From: Candidatus Alloenteromonas pullistercoris
Lineage (GTDB): Bacteria > Bacillota_I > Bacilli_A > RFN20 > CAG-826
DNA length: 64,000 nt
Direction of reading: 5' to 3'
Assembly (NCBI GenBank): GCA_017694295.1
Contig: JADINA010000019.1
Location: 86,983 to 150,982, forward strand
Made by a program: the position numbers and the translations under genes. The notes beneath the pieces were generated by a model. The model was not told where the DNA came from. It searched no databases and worked only from the letters and a program-made list of their open reading frames with translations. Shown here one piece after another: positions 58,731 through 64,000 of this stretch; position 1 is the stretch's first letter, and each line of letters begins with the position of its first letter.

Positions 58731-60428
58731 ATGAAACACATCCACGCGAAGATCGCGTGCGCCGTGTTAGGAGCGGCGTTCGCGGTTGGGATCGGGACTT
58801 CTTTGGATTATGGAGAGTCCCCGGAGATCGCATCTCCATCGCCTAGTTTAAGGAAAGCCATTGAAACTAGGGCTTCCTCCGTCACCGCCGAGCAATCCAT
58901 TTTTACGGCTATACGCTCAAACAACATCGGCGGCGACACCAACGTCAGCTATGAATGTGCTAAAGGCGGGGGAACAAGCAACCCTGGTGTTTATAGCGAT
59001 CAAATTCGCTTATACCAAAATAACGAGGACATCGGCGGCGATGGCGGACAAATCACCATCAAGGTCGCCGATGGATACAAAATCACGTCTTTGACAATTG
59101 GAAGTGGCCAGAGCACCACCATCCGTTATTTGGTCAATGGCGTGAATGGCCAAAGTAACATTTCGATTTCTAACGGCGGCAAATATACCGTGGATTCTGC
59201 CAACCATTTGGGCGTCGACATATCTTCGGTCACGGTAATTTGTAACGGGAAGGACAAAAATTCTCGTTTAAACGTTAATTACTTAAGCGTCACCTACGAA
59301 CCATTGGTGGATACGCCATCCGATGCGGTTTTGTCCTCGCTTACCCTTGAGCAGGGAACCGCCCCAACCGAGGTTTACCAAAACGCCGACGTCGATGTCT
59401 CCGGATATTTATTGACCGGAACCTATACTTCGCCCTCGACTCCAGAATTCTCTTCCGAATTGGCCATTTTGCCTAATGATGAGAATTTGACGTGGAATTA
59501 TGACACGAGCGAATTAGGCGAGGCCGAGATAAGTGCCACTTACAACGATGGAAATGTCAACATCGATTCCAATGCATTGACTATTAACGTCGTCGAGGTT
59601 CCCGATGGCCAATATTATTACTTTGGCGAGCATCCTGATTTTAGCGACAGTCAGAAATGGGATTCTGGTTACGAGGCTAGAACAATGGCTTATCCGGGCG
59701 AGTTTTCGATAACTTTCGCATCTGCGAATAAGCAAAGTCAAATCATTACCGATATGCCGGTTTCAAAGGGTAACGAAGCAACTTTGACTTCCGAGAAGCC
59801 GATGTCGAAGATTGAATTCGGCTTTAAGCAGTGGAACACAAGGGAAAACACCGCCTCCTTATATATCGACGGCGGTTCCACGGCAGTCGATCGTGCTGCT
59901 TTCCTTGACGGCGTCTCCTCCGTTTCCTATGTTTCCGATTCCCCTTTCTCTACCGCGAAGGTTGATTGGAGCAACAGTTCCAATCAAGTTGGCTGGGAAT
60001 ATGTCTACATCGAATATGCCTCGGTTGAGCCCAGCGAAGCCGAGTCCTACGCCGAGATGTTCATTGAGTTTATGACCTGCGACGGGGAAATAGGCGCTAT
60101 AACCGCCGAGGAAGGCACCTGGGAGGTTTTGTCCGACCTATATGCCGGCCTCTCCGATTCCGACAAGAGGATCCTCAAGGAGGCCACTCCCAACGAGCAT
60201 TCCGAGTCCTTGGTCGAGCAGGCTGTGGCCCGCTACGACTACATCGTCGGGAAATACGGGGTTGAGCAATACCCCGACTTCATGGACCGCACCCCGGCGA
60301 GGATCGCCGAGGCCAGGTCCGTCGACGTGAACGACCAAACCGCCGCCTGGGTAATCGCCGGGATCTCCGCCGCCGGCATCGCCTCGGCCGCCGCCTTCTT
60401 CTTCCTAAGACGGAGAAAAGAGGCCTAA
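58731..60428 (+). CDS. secreted, membrane-anchored surface protein (paralogue)
   Basis: 565 residues. Signal peptide about 1-25 (KIACAVLGAAFAVGIGTSL), then mostly beta-rich sequence without a named domain, including LSSLTLEQGTAPTEVYQNAD, which recalls an Ig-like repeat. The C-terminal span and tail (GIASAAAFFFLRRRKEA) and the 3' flank match the gene at 55511 closely. The extracytoplasmic part is different, so the tail is a common anchor module. AAGGGAA precedes the ATG. An attenuator-like hairpin and the 13-bp (CT)n promoter lie upstream. Confidence 0.78.
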   Translation: MKHIHAKIACAVLGAAFAVGIGTSLDYGESPEIASPSPSLRKAIETRASSVTAEQSIFTAIRSNNIGGDTNVSYECAKGGGTSNPGVYSDQIRLYQNNEDIGGDGGQITIKVADGYKITSLTIGSGQSTTIRYLVNGVNGQSNISISNGGKYTVDSANHLGVDISSVTVICNGKDKNSRLNVNYLSVTYEPLVDTPSDAVLSSLTLEQGTAPTEVYQNADVDVSGYLLTGTYTSPSTPEFSSELAILPNDENLTWNYDTSELGEAEISATYNDGNVNIDSNALTINVVEVPDGQYYYFGEHPDFSDSQKWDSGYEARTMAYPGEFSITFASANKQSQIITDMPVSKGNEATLTSEKPMSKIEFGFKQWNTRENTASLYIDGGSTAVDRAAFLDGVSSVSYVSDSPFSTAKVDWSNSSNQVGWEYVYIEYASVEPSEAESYAEMFIEFMTCDGEIGAITAEEGTWEVLSDLYAGLSDSDKRILKEATPNEHSESLVEQAVARYDYIVGKYGVEQYPDFMDRTPARIAEARSVDVNDQTAAWVIAGISAAGIASAAAFFFLRRRKEA

Positions 60429-60476
60429 CACTCTTTCCTCAATAGCCTAATCCGATCCCTTAGTCGGAACTAGGCG

Positions 60477-60504
60477 AAAGCCAGCCTTCCGGTTGGCTTT
60501 TTTG
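60477..60504 (+). terminator. terminator after the second surface protein
   Basis: AAAGCCAGCC pairs with GGTTGGCTTT (one G-T pair), loop TTCC, T6 tail. Confidence 0.85.
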
Positions 60505-60581
60505 ATTTGAGTGCATTCTAGCTTTGCCCTTAATTTTGGAGTCCCTGATAAGTTTTATTTTGTCTCCTTGTTGAATATTAG

Positions 60582-60673
60582 TGAACAATATTCTTAATTT
60601 CGTTAAAGTGTTCATTACTATTGAACAATATTCCTAATTTCGTCAAAGTGTTCAGTAGTAGTGAACAATATGA
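60582..60673. repeat. three 40-bp iterons before ATPase copy 6
   Basis: TGAACAATATTC (or TGAACAATATGA) starts at 60582, 60622 and 60662, exactly 40 bp apart. The first two units continue T/C-TAATTTCGT-T/C-AAAGTGTTCA, so each also contains the inverse TGTTCA. The last unit overlaps the promoter region of the ATPase gene. Confidence 0.9.
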
Positions 60674-60714
60674 TTGTTTTAAAGAAAATCGTTCAGTATA
60701 ATTTGATTGGGAAT

Positions 60715-61902
60715 ATGATTATCAGAGAACGCTACATAGATAAAATCAGGCCTTTCTACGAGTCGGATTTGGTTAAAGTCATCGTGGGCATTAGACGATG
60801 CGGAAAATCCGTTATCCTTAATCAAATAATGGATGAGATATCCAAGAAGACCGATAACATCATATATTTGAATTTTGAGAAGACTGCCGATTGGATGAAG
60901 GCTAGCAACGCTGAACAATTGGTTGCTTATGTAGGCGAACATCGGAAAACCGGCAAGTGTTATCTTTTCTTCGATGAGATTCAGGAACTAAGCGGTTGGG
61001 AGATGGCAATAAAGGATTTTCGGCTTGGCAATAATTCCGTTTTCATAACCGGAAGCAATTCGAAGTTATTGTCTCACGACATAACCACCCGTCTAAGCGG
61101 CCGTTATGTGAAATTTCAAGTCCGGCCTTTTATTTATTCGGAGATTGCGGAATGCCTTAAGGAATATGGGCGCGAGGCTTCAATCAATGACTACCTCATC
61201 TGGGGTGGATTCCCCGGACGTTTCGCATTGGATAACATCGAGGCCCAAAAGGCCTACTTATCCGATTTGGAAGAAACGATAATCTACAAAGACCTCGTCA
61301 AACGTTATCGAATTAGGAAAGATGCCATTTTCAAGAAGATAGTTAATTTTGTGCTTTGCAATAACTCGCGCATCCTTTCTTCTAGGAGCATCGCCCGTTA
61401 TGTAAACGCCGAATGCGGGCCGATATCGCTTAACACCGTCATGAAATTCATCGAATATCTCAAAGAAGCCTATATCATCGATGACGTCCCCCAATACTCG
61501 ACGAAGTCAAAAAGGGAACTGGCTTATTATCAGAAGCTTTACGATGCCGACGTTTGCTTCAATTCGCTATCCAAAGACGACAATCGCTTTGATTTGGATC
61601 ATAACCTGGAGAACATCGTTTACAACGAACTCCTTTATCGCGGATATAAGCTTCGCGTATATGACAATAACGGAAAGGAAATCGACTTTCGGGCCGTCAA
61701 AGACGGAAAGGAATACTTCATCCAAGTGGCCTACAGCCTAGTTGATCAAAAAGCCTACGAGAGGGAGTTTTCCGCCTTTGAAGGCCTAAGTTCGCTAAGC
61801 AAAATGATCATCATAAGCAATGACGAGAACGACTATTCGACTGCTTCCGTTAAGCATATCCGCCTAAGGGATTTCCTAGTCATGGAAGACTTCGGTTTTT
61901 GA
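60715..61902 (+). CDS. AAA_14 / DUF4143 family ATPase (copy 6)
   Basis: About 395 residues from ATG 60715; TATAAT (60697-60702) lies 12 bp upstream, so the in-frame GTG at 60661, inside the iteron, is not used in this reading. Walker A GIRRCGKS (25-32), Walker B YLFFDEIQELSG, sensor ITGSNSKLLSHD. It is of the same kind as copy 2: the nuclease-like core keeps EIDFRAV but the E-x-K strand reads YFIQVAY. The winged-helix-like stretch SSRSIARYVNAECG may bind DNA. The gene stands alone. Confidence 0.87.
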   Translation: MIIRERYIDKIRPFYESDLVKVIVGIRRCGKSVILNQIMDEISKKTDNIIYLNFEKTADWMKASNAEQLVAYVGEHRKTGKCYLFFDEIQELSGWEMAIKDFRLGNNSVFITGSNSKLLSHDITTRLSGRYVKFQVRPFIYSEIAECLKEYGREASINDYLIWGGFPGRFALDNIEAQKAYLSDLEETIIYKDLVKRYRIRKDAIFKKIVNFVLCNNSRILSSRSIARYVNAECGPISLNTVMKFIEYLKEAYIIDDVPQYSTKSKRELAYYQKLYDADVCFNSLSKDDNRFDLDHNLENIVYNELLYRGYKLRVYDNNGKEIDFRAVKDGKEYFIQVAYSLVDQKAYEREFSAFEGLSSLSKMIIISNDENDYSTASVKHIRLRDFLVMEDFGF

Positions 61903-61979
61903 TGGGAAAGAGCCTTTTTGCGTAAAAAAACAAAACCGCCTAGCATTTGCTACGTGGTTATCCTCTTTTTGCGCTCTTT

Positions 61980-63143
61980 TCAGTTGCTTGGCCCACCCGA
62001 ATTTGAAAGGCAATAATCCAGCAGGGTTTTCGCGTAAAGGTCGTGGTAGGGGGAAAGGAGGGCGTGCTTGTATTCGCGAATCGCCGCCGCCCCGTTTAAC
62101 GGGCTTTCCGGGGCTTGGAAAGTAACGTCGTCCATTAGTTCCTCAATCCCGGAATCGAGGAGGTAGGTCATATAGTCCTGGCTTAGCCTATCGTTGGTCC
62201 AGTAGGTGTCTTGTAGCGTCCAGCTTTCCTCGTCGATCGCATCGTTATAGAACACGCCGGCGGCGTCGATCCCCCCGGTGGTGTCGTAATGGAAGATGGT
62301 CGGGACGAAGCCTTCGCCATAGCCGGGCTGCTCTATCGAGGAGGCGGAAAGGCCATAATCCGCCTTGAAGGCGATCCATTGCTCATAGGCCTTTTTCTCG
62401 TCCTCGCTTGCATCATCCTCGTCGCTTCCGGCGATTAGTTCCCCATCCTCGTTTTCGTAAAGCCTAATGCCCTTTTGGGCGGTGTCGACGACGTAAAGGG
62501 GGGAGGCGTCGGGGTTATCGAGGAACCATTCCTTTAGGGCGTGGGTCTCAAGGTAGGTGCAATCGGGGCAGCCCGAGAGGGTGTAAAGGAGGGTGAATTC
62601 GCTTCCCGAGGAGAGCTGATAGTCCAATAGTTCTTTGTCTAGGTGAAGCATCTTGGGGTAGTTGATCCGCGCGTCCATCCATTCCGCGAAGGCGGAACGG
62701 GAGGTCACCCAATCCGAATCCTGGTCGGAGTTGTCCTTCTGGTAGGCCAATTTGCCTTCGTCGAATATGCCTAGCGTCTCGTGGTTGGAAATGAGCTTGA
62801 GCCCTAGGTCATCCTGTCCATCGAACTCGGCGTAGTCGATCCAATAGACGAGGAGGCTATGGCTTTTTATATAGGGGGCCAAGACGTCGTCATGCCAATC
62901 GGCGTAGCAGGAGCAGAAGCTTAGCTTTGAATGGACGACGAGGACGAAGGAGCGCTCCTCGGCGATAAATGAGGAAAGCTCCGGATAGGTTATTTCTTGC
63001 ATGTGGGAGGTGCCAGAAATTTCCTCGTCCATCCCGACGAGGGTGCCGTAAAGCAAGTCGACTTTCTCAAGGTTGTCGATGCTTTGGTTGCAGGCTGCTA
63101 GGGGCAATAGGGCGAATGAGAGGGACAAGAGGGTTTTCTTCAT
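61980..63143 (-). CDS. lipoprotein with two thioredoxin-like domains
   Basis: 387 residues from ATG 63143. Signal peptide with lipobox LAAC (Cys18). The first domain has VLVVHSKLSFCSCYADWHDD (CSC instead of CxxC) and the second TLLYTLSGCPDCTYLET (CPDC), both at the end of a strand as in thioredoxins. It may handle thiols or disulfides outside the cell. On the minus strand TTGCCT, 17 bp, TAACAT, 7 bp to the ATG, with no ribosome binding site. Confidence 0.7.
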   Translation of the reverse strand: MKKTLLSLSFALLPLAACNQSIDNLEKVDLLYGTLVGMDEEISGTSHMQEITYPELSSFIAEERSFVLVVHSKLSFCSCYADWHDDVLAPYIKSHSLLVYWIDYAEFDGQDDLGLKLISNHETLGIFDEGKLAYQKDNSDQDSDWVTSRSAFAEWMDARINYPKMLHLDKELLDYQLSSGSEFTLLYTLSGCPDCTYLETHALKEWFLDNPDASPLYVVDTAQKGIRLYENEDGELIAGSDEDDASEDEKKAYEQWIAFKADYGLSASSIEQPGYGEGFVPTIFHYDTTGGIDAAGVFYNDAIDEESWTLQDTYWTNDRLSQDYMTYLLDSGIEELMDDVTFQAPESPLNGAAAIREYKHALLSPYHDLYAKTLLDYCLSNSGGPSN

Positions 63144-63150
63144 CGGCGCA

Positions 63151-63179
63151 ATGTTAGCACCCTCTTCGCTTTTAGGCAA
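63151..63179 (-). promoter_or_regulatory. leaderless promoter of the thioredoxin-like lipoprotein
   Basis: On the minus strand TTGCCT (63174-63179), exactly 17 bp, TAACAT (63151-63156), then 7 bp to the ATG at 63143. Confidence 0.7.
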
Positions 63180-63433
63180 AGGAAGGGGCGGAAACCCCTT
63201 AGTCTTTGACTAAGAATTCGCCTGCGGTTTTTTAGTCGAAAAAGGAAGGGGAAAAGCGCTAGGAAACAATAGCGGGAAACTATAGGGGAAATCGCAAAAA
63301 GAAAAGTTGCGATTTTCCTAGGTCTCATCGAAGCAAAACGCCCATTTTGTGGGCACAATTTTTTGAGTGCGAAACAATAGCGGAAAATTTGTTGAAATTT
63401 TTGTTTATTTTTACCCCCCTCTTCCTTATTATT
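63180..63433. other. gene-free stretch with two hairpins and a short repeat
   Basis: CTTAGTC-TTT-GACTAAG (about 63198-63214) and AAATCGCAA...TTGCGATTT (63289-63315) are perfect stems. GAAACAATAGCGG occurs at about 63263 and 63371. I see no coding frame. These may be part of the potA control region. Confidence 0.5.
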
Positions 63434-63487
63434 CCCCTCGTTGATTGAGGGGGGCATCCGTAAGCGAGCCCCAAACCTTAATCAACG
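63434..63487 (+). promoter_or_regulatory. alternative hairpins in the potA leader
   Basis: CCCCTC (63434-63439) can pair with GAGGGG (63447-63452). Alternatively CGTTGATT (63439-63446) pairs with AATCAACG (63480-63487) around an inner stem GGGGC (63451-63455) with GCCCC (63468-63472). The two folds exclude each other. AGGAGGG follows 33 bp later. Confidence 0.5.
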
Positions 63488-63534
63488 CACATAGTCGTTT
63501 TATTCGATGCGTTTATCTTAGGAGGGTATGCCAT

Positions 63535-64000
63535 ATGGACAAAACCGACGCCATCATCTCCCTTACCCACGTGGGGAAGGAATTCGACGGGACCAAAGTC
63601 GTCGACGACTTTAACCTCGATGTCAAGCCCGGCGAGTTTATTACCATCTTAGGGCCGTCCGGATGCGGGAAGACCACGACTTTGCGGATGATCGCCGGCT
63701 TTGAGCTTCCAAGCGAAGGCCGCATCCTCCTCAACGGCGAGGACATTTCCTATCTCCCGCCTTATAAAAGGCCGGTCAACACCGTCTTCCAGCATTACGC
63801 CCTCTTCGCCCACCTCGACGTCTATGACAACGTCGCCTTTGGGTTGAAGATGAAGAAGATCCCGGTTGAGGTCAAAGACAAAAAGGGCAACGTCAAGGTC
63901 AAATACAAGCACCTCACCCCGGCCGAGATCGACAAAAAGGTGTCCAAGGCCCTTGAGATCGTCGACCTCGACGAGATGGAGGACCGCGACGTCTCCACCC
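63535..64000 (+). CDS. potA: polyamine ABC transporter ATP-binding protein, N-terminal part
   Basis: The frame runs off the window end; 155 residues are seen. Start ATG 63535 with AGGAGGG 8 bp upstream. Walker [10 protein letters not shown]-loop [20 protein letters not shown], and an insertion ([20 protein letters not shown]) after the Q-loop that is characteristic of PotA in Bacilli and Mollicutes-related bacteria. It powers spermidine/putrescine uptake and is usually followed by potB, potC and potD. A possible RNA switch lies in its leader. Confidence 0.92.
   Translation, partial: MDKTDAIISLTHVGKEFDGTKVVDDFNLDVKPGEFITILGPSGCGKTTTLRMIAGFELPSEGRILLNGEDISYLPPYKRPVNTVFQHYALFAHLDVYDNVAFGLKMKKIPVEVKDKKGNVKVKYKHLTPAEIDKKVSKALEIVDLDEMEDRDVST

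Overview
The window is about 64 kb of a roughly 50% GC bacterial chromosome. It reads as a fermentative, probably gut-associated Bacillota (Bacilli / Erysipelotrichia-like or related uncultured lineage). The basis is an L-lactate dehydrogenase, a malic enzyme, a type III glutamine synthetase, PepT and PepC peptidases, DegV, an S-box (SAM-I) riboswitch, many Ser-rich lipoproteins, and PotA with a Firmicutes-type insertion. TGA is used as a stop, so the code is standard. The lineage is an inference from gene content; no rRNA or marker gene is present to settle it.

Layout. 1-3.5 kb: the end of an ECF sigma factor, its membrane partner and an esterase. 4-5.4 kb: an AAA_14/DUF4143 ATPase behind four 32-bp iterons, running into the promoter and start of the malic enzyme gene. 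5.4-16.8 kb: housekeeping genes (malic enzyme, flavin reductase, a candidate small RNA, a degenerate ATPase, GlnN, aldehyde dehydrogenase, DegV, TrmH, NUDIX). 16.8 kb: tRNA-His, followed by an 8-kb island (17-25 kb) of ATPases, ATPase relics, an AbiL-like AAA/RloB pair and an AlbA_2 relic, nearly all with their own repeat or palindrome upstream. 25-29 kb: a BspA-like lipoprotein, an HD hydrolase, a small regulator, and a SAM-I riboswitch in front of a 105-aa orphan gene. 29-33.2 kb: an AT-rich cargo (HsdR relic, DUF4145, broken GIY-YIG, truncated TcmP) between two copies of an IS30-like end and interrupted by an IS256 element. 33.2-35.4 kb: a MazG-like / nuclease-DUF2075 operon. 35.5-45.3 kb: surface lipoprotein, acyltransferase, Mrp, CBS, ArsP_2-like permease, DJ-1, a pyroglutamyl-peptidase homologue lacking its cysteine, amidohydrolase, uridine kinase. 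45.5 kb: tRNA-Gln, then two more ATPases behind 33-bp iterons. 49-55 kb: PepT, PepC, FtsX permease, rubredoxin-like protein, LDH. 55-60.5 kb: two paralogous surface proteins flanking a broken AbrB-PIN module. 60.6-64 kb: another ATPase behind 40-bp iterons, a thioredoxin-like lipoprotein and the start of potA.

Two themes stand out. (1) Simple-sequence tracts occupy the -35/-10 spacer of promoter-like sites. A (CT)n tract precedes both paralogous surface protein genes, with a 17-bp spacer at one and 13 bp at the other. A G9 tract sits in a 15-bp spacer before a zinc-ribbon membrane protein gene. This is the layout of slippage-driven, phase-variable transcription. (2) There are six full-length and two decayed AAA_14/DUF4143 ATPases. 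Most carry a private cis array of exactly periodic direct repeats (23, 32, 33 or 40 bp) or a palindrome immediately upstream. Different sequences in the same position suggest each ATPase cassette carries its own autoregulatory or centromere-like DNA site. Several promoters also have the -10 only 7-9 bp before ATG with no Shine-Dalgarno, indicating leaderless mRNAs.
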